Source of the DNA: Photobacterium sp. SKA34
GTDB taxonomy: Bacteria > Pseudomonadota > Gammaproteobacteria > Enterobacterales > Vibrionaceae
Reading direction: 5' to 3'
Assembly (NCBI RefSeq): GCF_000153325.1
Contig: NZ_CH724143.1
Location: forward strand, 400,296-464,295
DNA length: 64,000 nucleotides
Shown here: in pieces, positions 28,730 through 37,861 of the stretch
Position numbering within the stretch: position 1 is the first letter of the stretch
Layout: the number at the start of each line of letters is the position of its first letter
Made by a program: the position numbers and the translations under genes
The notes under the pieces: model-generated
The model's database searches: none
Told to the model about the DNA's origin: nothing
What the model saw: the letters and a program-made list of their open reading frames with translations, nothing else

Positions 28730-29500
28730 ATGAAGGATGACGTGGCGCTTGAAGTTAAAAACCTGCACAAATCTTTTGGTGATAACGAAGTATTGAAAGG
28801 CATTTCGCTAACGGCTCGCGGAGGAGATGTTGTTTCAATCATTGGGTCATCAGGCTCTGGTAAAAGTACTTTCTTACGTTGCATTAATTTACTGGAAACA
28901 CCCACCCAAGGAGAAATTTGGGTGAATGGTGAATTAATTAAAATGAACAGTAATCGTAGAGGTGAATATTTACCTGTTGATGATAAACAAGTTCAGCGTA
29001 TTCGTGCCCGTTTAGCCATGGTATTTCAAGGTTTCAATCTATGGTCGCATATGACGGTATTACAAAATGTGATTGAAGCGCCAGTACATGTGCTTGGGCT
29101 TCCCAAAGCAGAAGCGATAGAAAAGGCTGAAGCCTTACTCAAAAAAGTTGGCTTATTTGAACGCCGTAATTATTATCCTGCCCACTTATCAGGTGGTCAA
29201 CAGCAGCGTGCTGCGATTGCACGAGCCCTTGCTGTTGACCCTGAAGTTATGTTGTTTGATGAACCTACATCCGCCTTAGATCCTGAACTGGTAGGTGAGG
29301 TTTTAGGTGTAATGCAAGATTTGGCGCAAGAAGGTCGTACTATGCTGGTCGTCACTCATGAAATGGCTTTTGCTCGTGATGTCTCAAATCAAGTGATGTT
29401 TTTACATCAAGGCGTTGTTGAAGAGCAAGGTCACCCCGATAAGTTATTTACCCAACCTGAGTCTGCAAGATTACAGCAATTTATTTCGTCTATTTACTAA
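28730..29500 (+). CDS. Polar amino acid ABC transporter ATPase (HisP/AotP-like)
   Basis: 256-residue ATPase of the HisP/ArtP family: Walker A IIGSSGSGKST, the polar-amino-acid-specific insert with VDDKQVQRIRARLAMVFQGFNLW, signature LSGGQQQRAAIARA, Walker B VMLFDEPTSALDP and VVTHEM. AGGAG lies nine bases before the ATG. First of four genes encoding a complete importer (ATPase, binding protein, two permeases). The composition resembles the His/Lys/Arg/ornithine systems hisJQMP and aotJQMP; the exact substrate cannot be fixed from sequence. Confidence 0.92.
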   Translation: MKDDVALEVKNLHKSFGDNEVLKGISLTARGGDVVSIIGSSGSGKSTFLRCINLLETPTQGEIWVNGELIKMNSNRRGEYLPVDDKQVQRIRARLAMVFQGFNLWSHMTVLQNVIEAPVHVLGLPKAEAIEKAEALLKKVGLFERRNYYPAHLSGGQQQRAAIARALAVDPEVMLFDEPTSALDPELVGEVLGVMQDLAQEGRTMLVVTHEMAFARDVSNQVMFLHQGVVEEQGHPDKLFTQPESARLQQFISSIY

Positions 29501-29619
29501 ACTTAGTGTTGTCGACTAAGACATAGAGGCTATAACTCTGTGATTAGATAAGCGTACGAATAGTACATGGTTCACAGCATAGCTTGGTGTGAATAATTAA
29601 ACGTAGCAGGAGAAGCGAT

Positions 29620-30396
29620 ATGAAAAAATGGATTTTAGCCGCAACACTAATTTCAGCGATGAGTGCGTCAGTTGTCCAAGCAAAAGAATGGAAAGAAGTA
29701 CGATTTGGTATTGAAGGTGCTTACCCTCCTTTTAGCTGGACTGAGCCAAACGGTGAGCTAAAAGGTTTTGATGTGGATATGGCAAACGCGCTTTGTACGC
29801 AAATGCAGGTGAAATGTAAAATTGTATCCCAAGATTGGGATGGCATAATTCCATCTCTGCTTGCTCGTAAATACGATGCAATTATTGCTGCGATGTCTAT
29901 TACTGAAGAGCGTAAAAAGAAAATAGATTTTACAGGTAAGTATGCTCTTATCCCGAACAAGTTTGTTGCAAAAAAGGGCACAGAACTTGATTTTACCAAA
30001 GAAGGTCTTAAAGGGGTAAAGATTGGCGTTCAACGTGCAACGACTCATGATAAATATTTAACGGATAATTTCGGTGAATCTGTTGAAATTGTTCGTTATG
30101 GCTCATTTGACGAAGCCTACCTAGATTTAAAAGCTGGTCGTATTGTTAGCGTATTAGGTGATGCATCGGCATTAGAAGAAGGTTTGTTAAATAAAGATGG
30201 TGGTGAAGGTTTTGAATTTATCGGTCCATCATTAACAGATCCTAAATGGTTCGGTGAAGGTTTTGGTATTGCCGTGCGTAAACAAGACAAAGATCTAACC
30301 AAAAAACTGGATGAAGCTATTCTCGCACTACGTGAAAGCGGTCAATACAAGCAGATTGCTGATAAGTATTTCAAATATGATGTCTACGGTCAGTAA
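29620..30396 (+). CDS. Periplasmic basic amino acid-binding protein (HisJ/ArgT/AotJ-like)
   Basis: 258 residues with a Sec signal ending VVQA near residue 21. The mature protein has the family 3 binding-protein signature GFDVDMANALCTQMQVKC and the GIEGAYPPFSWTEPNGELKG opening; two Cys, C38 after the signal region and C45-like spacing, match the disulfide seen in ArgT/HisJ. It is 120 bases after the ATPase gene; the gap contains short inverted repeats but no terminator. Good AGGAG upstream. Confidence 0.91.
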   Translation: MKKWILAATLISAMSASVVQAKEWKEVRFGIEGAYPPFSWTEPNGELKGFDVDMANALCTQMQVKCKIVSQDWDGIIPSLLARKYDAIIAAMSITEERKKKIDFTGKYALIPNKFVAKKGTELDFTKEGLKGVKIGVQRATTHDKYLTDNFGESVEIVRYGSFDEAYLDLKAGRIVSVLGDASALEEGLLNKDGGEGFEFIGPSLTDPKWFGEGFGIAVRKQDKDLTKKLDEAILALRESGQYKQIADKYFKYDVYGQ

Positions 30397-30487
30397 ATCA
30401 TAAATGAATAAAGAGTACCTAGTTTTTGATGTGGTGATCTCGTCAAAGGATTAGCTAAGTGCTCTCTTATTCGGACAATGAAGGAGT

Positions 30488-31234
30488 ATGACGTTGTTCG
30501 ATTTATATGGATATGGATGGTCTTTAGCCCAAGGGGCGATGATAACAATACAGGTCGCACTGCTTTCTCTTTTGTTAGCAGCAACATTGGGTATGTTAGG
30601 CGCTTTAGCCAAATTATCACCTTATCGTTGGGCGCGTGCTATTGCCACTCTTTATACTACAGTTATTCGCGGTATTCCTGATCTTGTCTTAATGATGCTG
30701 ATTTTCTTCGGTGGTCAGATGCTGCTTAATGATAGCTTGTATAACATTAACGAATGGGTAAATAATTACTTCACTCAGTCAGATCCTACTCATGAATGGA
30801 CGAGTTATTTACCCGACTATATTGAGATCAGCCCATTTTTCGCGGGCATTTTAACGATTGGTTTTATCTTTGGCGCGTACATGGCGGAAACGTTTCGTGG
30901 TGCGATTTTAGCGGTGGATAAAGGTGAGCTAGAGGCAGGTAAAGCTTATGGTATGAGTGCATTTTTATCCTTTCGTCGTATTTTACTGCCACAGATGGTC
31001 CGTCATGCTTTACCTGGTTTTGGTAATAACTGGTTAGTGTTATTAAAAACCACCGCACTGGTTTCTATCATTGGTTTAGATGACATGGTGCGCAAAGGGG
31101 CATTGGCTGCAGGAACCACCCAAAAACCGTTTACGTTCTATTTTACTATTGCGGTTGTGTTTTTGATCTTTACCTCTATTTCAACCTTGGCCCTGAATTG
31201 GGCCGAGCGTAAATACAGTATTCCTACGAGGTAG
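30488..31234 (+). CDS. Amino acid ABC transporter permease (HisQ/AotQ-like)
   Basis: 248-residue inner-membrane permease with about five spans, the IRGIPDLVLMMLIFFGGQ segment and the EAA coupling loop ELEAGKAYGMSAFLSFRRILLPQ. The ATG at 30488 is only one base from AAGGAG; the TTG two codons downstream (30494) has ideal spacing and may be the true start. Partner of the next permease. Confidence 0.92.
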   Translation: MTLFDLYGYGWSLAQGAMITIQVALLSLLLAATLGMLGALAKLSPYRWARAIATLYTTVIRGIPDLVLMMLIFFGGQMLLNDSLYNINEWVNNYFTQSDPTHEWTSYLPDYIEISPFFAGILTIGFIFGAYMAETFRGAILAVDKGELEAGKAYGMSAFLSFRRILLPQMVRHALPGFGNNWLVLLKTTALVSIIGLDDMVRKGALAAGTTQKPFTFYFTIAVVFLIFTSISTLALNWAERKYSIPTR

Positions 31235-31239
31235 AGCCG

Positions 31240-31929
31240 ATGGACTTTAGTATCTTTACAGAAAGTTGGGAAATCTATCTAGAAGGTTTTTACACCACAG
31301 TGTGGATGGTTACCGTTTCGTTAGTGATCGGTTTAATTTGCGCGATCCCTATTGGGATGATGAGAAATAGTAGTAATAAACTTATTGCGTTTCCAGCTTG
31401 GGCATACATTTATTTTTTTCGTGGTACGCCGCTATTGATTCAGCTTTATCTTATCTATTACGGATTAAGCCAAGTTATCGATGTTCAGGGTACAATGTGG
31501 CAAGAGGCATGGTTCTGTGCTCTCGTCGCTTTCATCTTAAATACTGCTGCATATACTGCTGAAATTATTCGAGGCTCTATTAATAGTATGCCGCAAGGTG
31601 AGATAGAAGCAGCGAAAGCTTATGGCATGAGCCCATTTCAAGCGTTTCGTCGTATTATTCTTCCAAGTGCATTACGACGAGCGTTACCAGCATACAGTAA
31701 TGAAGTGATCTTCATGGTTCATGGCTCAGCTGTTGCTGGGATTGTGACAATTGTTGATTTAACAGGGGCTGCGAGGATTGTGAATTCTCGTTATTACGCA
31801 CCGTTTGAATCTTTCTTGTTTGCTGGGCTTTGTTACATGGTGCTGACGTTTGCCATCATCTGGGTATTTAAAAAACTTGAAGCGCGGTATTTACGCCATT
31901 TACAGCCATTAACTGAGATAACAGATTAA
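31240..31929 (+). CDS. Amino acid ABC transporter permease (HisM/AotM-like)
   Basis: 229-residue permease with FFRGTPLLIQLYLIYYG and the coupling loop EIEAAKAYGMSPFQAFRRIILPSALRR. It starts five bases after the hisQ-like stop, with GAGGTAGAG serving as ribosome site inside the preceding gene. It completes the importer, and a terminator follows. Confidence 0.92.
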   Translation: MDFSIFTESWEIYLEGFYTTVWMVTVSLVIGLICAIPIGMMRNSSNKLIAFPAWAYIYFFRGTPLLIQLYLIYYGLSQVIDVQGTMWQEAWFCALVAFILNTAAYTAEIIRGSINSMPQGEIEAAKAYGMSPFQAFRRIILPSALRRALPAYSNEVIFMVHGSAVAGIVTIVDLTGAARIVNSRYYAPFESFLFAGLCYMVLTFAIIWVFKKLEARYLRHLQPLTEITD

Positions 31930-31943
31930 TAGGTTGAATAGAA

Positions 31944-31985
31944 AAGCTCAGCAGGCTAATAATAGATGCTGAGCTTTTTGTTTTA
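31944..31985 (+). terminator. Terminator after the ABC operon
   Basis: Stem AAGCTCAGCA/TGCTGAGCTT, loop about 13 bases, then TTTGTTTT. Probably also used by grxB from the other side. Confidence 0.88.
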
Positions 31986-31998
31986 TAAGCTCTTTCTC

Positions 31999-32649
31999 TT
32001 ACACCGCCACATCATCGTAAAGTGGGACAGAAGTCTGTGAAGCTACTTCATCAATGTATTGACGTACACGAGTTGGGTATTGGATCCCTTTCACGACAGT
32101 TAAATTACGCAGCATTGGAAATAGATGAATATCATCATAGCTAAGTTGGTTGCTACGCTCAGAAGGTAGTGTTACCCATTCTAATGTTTGCAGTGCTTTA
32201 TTTGCGAGTTCAATGTAGTGCGCAGAGTCTTCAAAAGCTTGTTCAAAGCTGACTGATAACATTGTTTTTTTCTTGTTGTGGAACCACGTTTTTGCTTCTT
32301 CAACCTGAAACTCTGGTAGATCTACTTTTAGCCAGCGTGGATAGAGTAGGTAAGGCACACAATCTCGTGCCGCTTCAGCCCATTGTACTAATTCATCTTG
32401 ATGTACTTCCGGCGCTAGAACAGGATTGCCATCGTTGTTGTCGATAAATTTGACGACATCTAAGCTCTCAGCCATATAGTTACCATCTGGCTTTTGTAAA
32501 ATAGGTACCATGTTAGCGCCTACTTTGTCTATACGTGCATCAATATCGTGGTTTTGTAGGTAAACCAATTCAATATCGGCTTTTTTTAAGCCCGCAATCA
32601 TCATTGCTTTTACGCAGAAAGGGCAATGATCAAATACAAACAACTTCAT
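31999..32649 (-). CDS. grxB: Glutaredoxin 2 GrxB
   Basis: 216-residue glutathione-dependent disulfide oxidoreductase of the GST-fold type (E. coli GrxB 215). N-terminal thioredoxin fold with the active site C9-P-F-C12, cis-proline region NMVPILQKPDG, then the all-helical C-terminal domain. Lies 64 bases downstream of xthA in the same direction and is possibly co-transcribed. Confidence 0.95.
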   Translation of the reverse strand: MKLFVFDHCPFCVKAMMIAGLKKADIELVYLQNHDIDARIDKVGANMVPILQKPDGNYMAESLDVVKFIDNNDGNPVLAPEVHQDELVQWAEAARDCVPYLLYPRWLKVDLPEFQVEEAKTWFHNKKKTMLSVSFEQAFEDSAHYIELANKALQTLEWVTLPSERSNQLSYDDIHLFPMLRNLTVVKGIQYPTRVRQYIDEVASQTSVPLYDDVAV

Positions 32650-32713
32650 AGTTAGTCCCTTGTGGTGAAGTAGAGTGAAGATAAAAAGGAGAGTAGATAC
32701 TCACCTTTATTCA

Positions 32714-33523
32714 TTATTTGAAGACAGACCAAATAGGTGCGTGATCAGAGGGTTTTTCGATGCCACGTAATTCGTAGTCGACATCTGATTCAATACAGCG
32801 CTCAGCCAGTGATGGTGTAGCAAGAATAACATCAATGCGTAGACCGCGATTATCAACAAAGCCTTTTGATCGGTAGTCAAACCATGAATATTTATCATCT
32901 ACCGTAGGGTGAAGTTGCCGGAAAGTATCGGTAAAGCCCCAGTCTAGTAAGGTTTGTAACCACTCACGTTCAATTGGTTGGAATGAGCATTTACCTGTTT
33001 TTAGCCAGCGTTTAGCATTAGCTGGGCCAATACCAATATCTAAATCCATAGGACTGATATTAATATCACCCATCACGATTAGTTCTTCATCGTTAGTGTG
33101 GGCAGTATTGAGGTAATTCATCAGATCAGCGTAGAACTTCTCTTTTGCAGGAAATTTTGTTTCGTGCTTAATATTATCGCCCTGTGGGAAGTAACCGTTC
33201 ATCACAGTGATATTCTTGCCGCTGTCTTGCTTAAAGGTTGCCATGATCATTCGACGTTGAGCATTTTCATCATCGGTTGGGAACCCTTTTTGTACGCTAA
33301 TTGGCTCTTGCTTACATAGCATTGCAACACCGTAATGAGCTTTTTGACCATGGAAGTAAACTTTGTAGCCCATCGCTTCAACATCCGCTAAAGGGAAGGC
33401 TTCATCATGAACTTTGATTTCTTGTAAGCCGATCACATCCGGCTGATGCTTTTCAATTAAGGCTTGAAGTTGGTGAAGGCGAGCGCGTAGCCCGTTGATA
33501 TTGAAGGAGATAACTTTCATCAT
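32714..33523 (-). CDS. xthA: Exodeoxyribonuclease III XthA
   Basis: AP endonuclease and 3'-5' exonuclease of base-excision repair. 269 residues (E. coli 268) with the metal/active-site motifs [31 protein letters not shown], the RIDVILAT block and the final SDHAPIW His-Asp pair. Upstream lies a decayed dehydrogenase gene. Confidence 0.96.
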   Translation of the reverse strand: MMKVISFNINGLRARLHQLQALIEKHQPDVIGLQEIKVHDEAFPLADVEAMGYKVYFHGQKAHYGVAMLCKQEPISVQKGFPTDDENAQRRMIMATFKQDSGKNITVMNGYFPQGDNIKHETKFPAKEKFYADLMNYLNTAHTNDEELIVMGDINISPMDLDIGIGPANAKRWLKTGKCSFQPIEREWLQTLLDWGFTDTFRQLHPTVDDKYSWFDYRSKGFVDNRGLRIDVILATPSLAERCIESDVDYELRGIEKPSDHAPIWSVFK

Positions 33524-33568
33524 TTATTCCGATTACTGTCAGTTTTTAATTACGGATAAGAAAAGATA

Positions 33569-34362
33569 CTAACATAGATATTTAACGCTGGTAGAACCTA
33601 TTTCTTTTAAATAACCGATGAGGTTAATCGATATAAAACGAGGGGAAGCGGAAGCGGTAACACCACCATCTACAGGTAAGTTTACAAAGCTTGTATCATC
33701 ACTTGCTAAGAAACTCATTACCGCTGCAACTTCTTCAGGTTCTGCTACACGTCCTAGCGGGATACGTTCGTTAATATCGTCAGGCCAGCCATTAGTCATG
33801 TTGGTTTTCACTAGGTTTGGGCATACAGAGTTAACACGCACACCTTCTAGGCCAAAATCCATTGCAAGTACACGAGTTAAGTTGACTATCACACCTTTTG
33901 ACACGCAGTAGTAAGCAGCGCCCCAGTCAGCACCTAAACCAGAAACAGAGTCATTATTAACAATACAGCCTTTACTTTCGATCAAGTGAGGTAATGTATA
34001 TTTAGAACAGTAAATAGCACCGTTAATATTTACGCTAGAGATTTTTTCCCAATATTGAACGCTACTGTCTAATATTGTGCCTGGAATATGTACGCCAGCA
34101 TTATTCATTAAAATGTCAACTTTATTGAAATTCTTAGTGGTTTGATCAATAAAGTTTTTCACTTCAGCTTCATTTAAAATATCGGTTTTAATACTCAGTG
34201 TTTTTCTGCAATTTACTCACTGTGTACTTTATCTAGTGCGTCTTGATAAAGATCTGCTAGAACAGCAATTGCGTCTTCAGAGGCAAAACGGTGTGCTCAG
34301 CTTTACCCATGCCATTACCTGCACCTTTGATAATGACTACTTTTCCTTCAAATCTGTTCATA
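33569..34362 (-). pseudogene. Decayed short-chain dehydrogenase/reductase
   Basis: The 3' two-thirds (34162-33569) encode a recognisable SDR: NNAG, the NNDSVSG serine, the YYCVSKG Tyr-x3-Lys pair, and the VDGG C-terminal signature. Upstream, minus-strand 34362-34163 still encodes the first beta-alpha unit (MNRFEGKVVIIKGAGNGMG, with Lys replacing the usual Thr) and ADLYQDALDKVH, but in different frames with at least two frameshifts and an in-frame TAA. The intact part alone lacks the cofactor-binding loop, so the gene is probably inactive. The substrate of the ancestor cannot be told. Confidence 0.85.
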
Positions 34363-34830
34363 GCTAATTCTTATGTCATATAAATAGTGGCGTTATCTTA
34401 AGTCTCTTATTAATACTATTTTGTGATGATGAACACTTGTTATTTTAGGTATCAAGAAGGGATGAATAGCTAAATACAATGTTGTTTTTTGGGAAATATA
34501 TTTGAATAATTTATTCATATTTACGTAATGGTATGTATGTCAAATAAATAAATCAGTGTTTTATTTTTGTGTTGAAGAATTAATTTTAATTGGATGGTTA
34601 AATATAGTTATTAAAATCAATAGATTAGATTTTTAATAACAGTCTATTTTTAGCTGTAATTCTAGGTCATGATAAAAAGAGATAAAAAATACGTACTTTA
34701 CTTGTACTGAATTCGTTATCAGGTCTATGCTAGATGAATACGAAATACTACAACATATTGTTTTAAATAGTATTCGGATGAATATAACGCAGTAATGATA
34801 TTGTTACTGCCACAGACGAAGGAAAATATA
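34363..34830. other. AT-rich gene-free stretch
   Basis: 468 bases between the SDR remnant and the GlsB-type gene; only short low-quality frames, no recognisable regulatory palindrome. It should contain the promoter of the membrane protein gene. Confidence 0.5.
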
Positions 34831-35073
34831 ATGTCTATTATCACTTGGATTATTGTTGGTCTTATCGCTGGTGCGTTAGCTAAATGGTTAATGCCTGGAA
34901 ATGATGGTGGCGGTTGGATTGCTACATGTGGTTTAGGTATTGCTGGTTCTTTTGCCGGTGGTTTCCTTGGTTCATTGCTGGGTATTGGTGCTTCAGGTTT
35001 ACTTGGTACCATTATTGTTGCAACTGTTGGTGCTTTGGTACTGCTATTTATCTATAACCGATTTATTCGTTAA
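34831..35073 (+). CDS. GlsB/YeaQ/YmgE family membrane protein
   Basis: 80-residue, Gly-rich protein with three hydrophobic spans and the family motifs GLIAGALAKWLMPG and a central GSFAGGFLGSLLG. Annotated in databases as transglycosylase-associated, though the link to that activity is weak. The ATG at 34831 has AAGGAAA seven bases upstream; 12 earlier codons in frame are unlikely. Relatives in E. coli are stress-induced (RpoS, acid). Confidence 0.88.
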   Translation: MSIITWIIVGLIAGALAKWLMPGNDGGGWIATCGLGIAGSFAGGFLGSLLGIGASGLLGTIIVATVGALVLLFIYNRFIR

Positions 35074-35092
35074 TTGACGAAATAAAGGGTAT

Positions 35093-35128
35093 AAAAAACC
35101 TAGAATACGTATTGTGCTCTAGGTTTTT
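35093..35128. terminator. Bidirectional terminator
   Basis: Perfect 12-bp stem AAAAAACCTAGA/TCTAGGTTTTTT with a 13-base loop between convergent genes. Confidence 0.92.
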
Positions 35129-35134
35129 TATTAT

Positions 35135-36787
35135 TTAATCGATCTGATTTATCACTGTTGTATATGTTGAACTATATCGCTTTATCAGTGTTTTCTTCCA
35201 GTTTGCTAGTGGTTGCGGCAGCGGTATTTTTTTTATTTGTTTTAAATACTCGAGCGCCTCGCAATCATTATATTGATGTTGGTTAAGTAAACTTTCGCAA
35301 TAACCTATCATAGCTTCACTACATTGTGGGTAATCATGCAAAATGGTGCTGTACAGTGCTTCGGCACGTTTTGAATCTTGGATTAAGTTCACTTTTGCGG
35401 TTTCTAAATGACTAACCAGTAGTCGAACATTTTCAATAATAAGTTGTTTTTCTGTCAGTTCACTTAAACGAAATTGACTGTGACCATCTAATTCTGAGCG
35501 TGTCATGAGTACCTGATAGATCTCCCCAATTAATCGTGTTTCCCCGTAACTTATAAGCATTGGTAGAGAGTCCACCATAATAATAGTGGGAGCTTGACTC
35601 ATCGCACCAAAAAAGGGGCTCAGTCCTTGAAGTAATCGTCTTTTTGCTTTTTGTTTGTGTCGATCGGTGTGATTAATACGTGCAAGTGCAATATTAGCAA
35701 AGGCATCCAATAAGTATTTTTGATCGTCTTGAAGTCGCTGTAAGGCAAAACTATGAATGATTTTGATTTCATTGTGTAAGCGGAGGTTATGTTGAAGTGA
35801 TAGTTGACTGGTATAGATTTGCTCAAAAATAGCAGTGTATTCAGCAAAGTTGACTAACCACCATTGATCGATAATAGGTAAATGTGTTGCTAACGTTTTT
35901 CCAGCATATAAAAAAGTCTCGATATCATTCATATCTGCCGCGAGTTGAGCAACTAACAAGGCTCTATGTGGGATTGTAGGCGTTAATGTAAGTACTTGCT
36001 GAGCGATATCTAATGCGTTTTCTAATTGCTTATCGTGCTGATAAAGATAAGCCAGTTCATCATAAGCGGTAACACACAAAGGTACTTGTTTTATTAGCAG
36101 CTTAAGTTGATTTATAGCATCAATAGTATTTCCTTGTTTTATGGCTAGCTGAGCATCAATAAGCACTAATTTATGGTGTTGAGTACGTTGTTTAAATACA
36201 GCCAATAATTGTTCTGCTTGTTGCCACTGCTTTTGTTCTATTAATAGCTCAAGTAATAATGCTTCAATATGAAGATTATGGCCTTGTTCGAGTAATAATT
36301 GACGACAACCTTGAATAGCAAGTTTAATATCTTTTTTATCTAAAGCATTATAAATCGGTTGGCGGAGTAAGCACATTTTGTAAACGTTGATCACTCGCTG
36401 CTTTAATGTTCCAACATTGATGGGTTTGGTCAAGAAGCTATCTGGATCAATTCCCATTGTGGTTGATATGACTTCTGGAGAACGATCACCTGAGAAAAAA
36501 ATAATCCCACAGTTAGAGCTAATAATATTTCTTTTGCGTAATAAAGCGAGTAATTCACCACCATTGATATTTTGGTTAAGATGAAAATCAAACAAGATCA
36601 AATCGTAACGTTGGTTCTGACAGAGCTGTATTGCTTGTTGGTAGTAGGTTGCAATATCGATTGATTTTATCGCAATTTTAGCTAATACACTTTTGACAAG
36701 CTGGGCACAAGAAAGCTGATCGTCAACGATCAGTACTTTTATGTTGTTCCACCTTTCCTGTTCTAACTCCGTGAAACCTAGCGGCAT
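35135..36787 (-). CDS. Receiver-TPR response regulator (VieB-like architecture)
   Basis: 550 residues. Receiver domain at about 17-140 with the acidic pair VDDQ, phosphoacceptor Asp in LILFDFHL, Thr/Ser position in FFSGDRS and Lys in FLTKP. The rest is helical with tetratricopeptide-like repeats (for example LAYLYQHDKQLENALDIAQQ), and no DNA-binding or enzymatic output domain. This layout matches V. cholerae VieB, which controls a phosphorelay by protein contact. No kinase gene is next to it, so it is an orphan; the partner is unknown. Confidence 0.82.
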   Translation of the reverse strand: MPLGFTELEQERWNNIKVLIVDDQLSCAQLVKSVLAKIAIKSIDIATYYQQAIQLCQNQRYDLILFDFHLNQNINGGELLALLRKRNIISSNCGIIFFSGDRSPEVISTTMGIDPDSFLTKPINVGTLKQRVINVYKMCLLRQPIYNALDKKDIKLAIQGCRQLLLEQGHNLHIEALLLELLIEQKQWQQAEQLLAVFKQRTQHHKLVLIDAQLAIKQGNTIDAINQLKLLIKQVPLCVTAYDELAYLYQHDKQLENALDIAQQVLTLTPTIPHRALLVAQLAADMNDIETFLYAGKTLATHLPIIDQWWLVNFAEYTAIFEQIYTSQLSLQHNLRLHNEIKIIHSFALQRLQDDQKYLLDAFANIALARINHTDRHKQKAKRRLLQGLSPFFGAMSQAPTIIMVDSLPMLISYGETRLIGEIYQVLMTRSELDGHSQFRLSELTEKQLIIENVRLLVSHLETAKVNLIQDSKRAEALYSTILHDYPQCSEAMIGYCESLLNQHQYNDCEALEYLKQIKKIPLPQPLANWKKTLIKRYSSTYTTVINQID

Positions 36788-36957
36788 AAGCTATCCATAT
36801 ATTTGCTTTTATTGAATTTATCGTAATCAATATGACTTTTAGTGCTTACTGATTTAATGCTGTAAAAATAACTATAGAATAAAATTATAGCAATTTCTTA
36901 AAACTTAAATTTAGAGCTGGGATAGGGAAATGATGAAGGTGTAAAAGGTATAGATAG

Positions 36958-36988
36958 AAAAAAACCAGCAGCCTAGGCTACTGGTTTG
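36958..36988 (-). terminator. Terminator of the tRNA-Tyr array
   Basis: On the minus strand AAACCAGTAGCC pairs with GGCTGCTGGTTT (one G-U), followed by TTTTTCT. It starts six bases after the last tRNA. Confidence 0.88.
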
Positions 36989-36993
36989 AATGA

Positions 36994-37078
36994 TGGTGGT
37001 GGGGGAAGGATTCGAACCTTCGAAGGCAGTGCCGGCAGATTTACAATCTGCTCCCTTTGGCCACTCGGGAACCCCACC
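36994..37078 (-). tRNA. tyrT: tRNA-Tyr (GTA), copy 5 in transcription order
   Basis: 85-nt class II tRNA including encoded CCA. Acceptor GGTGGGG/CCCCACC, long variable arm, anticodon GTA (37044-37042) and T-arm GGTTCGAATCC. Very close to E. coli tRNA-Tyr. Confidence 0.97.
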
Positions 37079-37144
37079 ACGGGGTATTGCTCATTTTGGC
37101 TTTCGCCAGAAAAGACGTCAGTGGCGACAGCTTTTCGAAATAGA

Positions 37145-37229
37145 TGGTGGTGGGGGAAGGATTCGAACCTTCGAAGGCAGTGCCGGCAGATTTACAATCT
37201 GCTCCCTTTGGCCACTCGGGAACCCCACC
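37145..37229 (-). tRNA. tyrT: tRNA-Tyr (GTA), copy 4
   Basis: 85 nt, identical to the copy at 36994-37078, with encoded CCA and anticodon GTA. Separated from it by a 66-base spacer. Confidence 0.97.
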
Positions 37230-37295
37230 ACGGGGTATTGCTCATTTTGGCTTTCGCCAGAAAAGATGTCAGTGGCGACAGCTTTTCGAAATAGA

Positions 37296-37380
37296 TGGTG
37301 GTGGGGGAAGGATTCGAACCTTCGAAGGCAGTGCCGGCAGATTTACAATCTGCTCCCTTTGGCCACTCGGGAACCCCACC
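37296..37380 (-). tRNA. tyrT: tRNA-Tyr (GTA), copy 3
   Basis: 85 nt, identical mature sequence to the other full copies, encoded CCA, anticodon GTA. Confidence 0.97.
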
Positions 37381-37446
37381 ACGGGGTATTGCTCATTTTG
37401 GCTTTCGCCAGAAAAGACGTCAGTGGCGACAGCTTTTCGAAATAGA

Positions 37447-37531
37447 TGGTGGTGGGGGAAGGATTCGAACCTTCGAAGGCAGTGCCGGCAGATTTACAAT
37501 CTGCTCCCTTTGGCCACTCGGGAACCCCACC
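37447..37531 (-). tRNA. tyrT: tRNA-Tyr (GTA), copy 2
   Basis: 85 nt, identical mature sequence, encoded CCA, anticodon GTA. The spacer on its right side is one base shorter than the others (65 bases). Confidence 0.97.
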
Positions 37532-37596
37532 ACGGGGTATTGCTCATTTGGCTTTCGCCAGAAAAGATGTCAGTGGCGACAGCTTTTCAAATTAGA

Positions 37597-37681
37597 TGGT
37601 GGTGAGGGAAGGATTCGAACCTTCGAAGGCAGTGCCGGCAGATTTACAATCTGCTCCCTTTGGCCACTCGGGAACCCCACC
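37597..37681 (-). tRNA. tyrT: tRNA-Tyr (GTA), copy 1 (promoter-proximal, variant)
   Basis: 85 nt, first in the transcript. It differs from the other copies by one base in the 3' acceptor strand (CCTCACC for CCCCACC), which turns one G-C pair into G-U. Confidence 0.96.
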
Positions 37682-37696
37682 ACAAGTGAGGAGCGG

Positions 37697-37724
37697 ATAA
37701 TAGCAAACATTCTGATCCTGTAAA
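37697..37724 (-). promoter_or_regulatory. Promoter of the tRNA-Tyr array
   Basis: On the minus strand TTTACA (37724-37719), a 16-base spacer and TATTAT (37702-37697), followed by the GC-rich discriminator CCGCTCC typical of stringently controlled stable-RNA promoters. The first tRNA begins 15 bases after the -10. Confidence 0.75.
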
Positions 37725-37861
37725 GACTTTTCTTTTAAATACTGAGTGTTTGCCTGAATTTTCATCAGATTACTAATTGTTGCTTTTATTTACATTTCTT
37801 GACGTTGCTTAACCGTAGATTCAGATATTATTACGGCAGGATTATTTATGGTGTGTTGATA

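Larger units (their letters stand above)
36994..37681. repeat. Tandem 150-151 bp repeat carrying tRNA-Tyr
   Basis: Five tRNA genes alternate with four nearly identical 65-66 base spacers (GGGTATTGCTCATTTTGGC... CAGCTTTTCGAAATAGA). Spacer differences are few: ACGTC against ATGTC, one T deletion and AAATTAGA in the last. The whole block is one long tandem duplication. Confidence 0.95.

Noticed and set aside
36994..37681. Regularly spaced repeats resembling a CRISPR array
   Set aside because: Repeat units are 150-151 bases, repeats are tRNA genes and the spacers are nearly identical, unlike CRISPR.
36986..37723. Plus-strand open frames of 100-150 residues with repeated GEGFEPSKAVPADLQ-like text
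   Set aside because: They are antisense readings of the tRNA-Tyr genes, a well-known source of false hypothetical proteins.
37848..37859. Three-codon minigene (ATG GTG TGT TGA) before the efflux adaptor
   Set aside because: It has AGGA upstream, but so short a frame has no support beyond chance.
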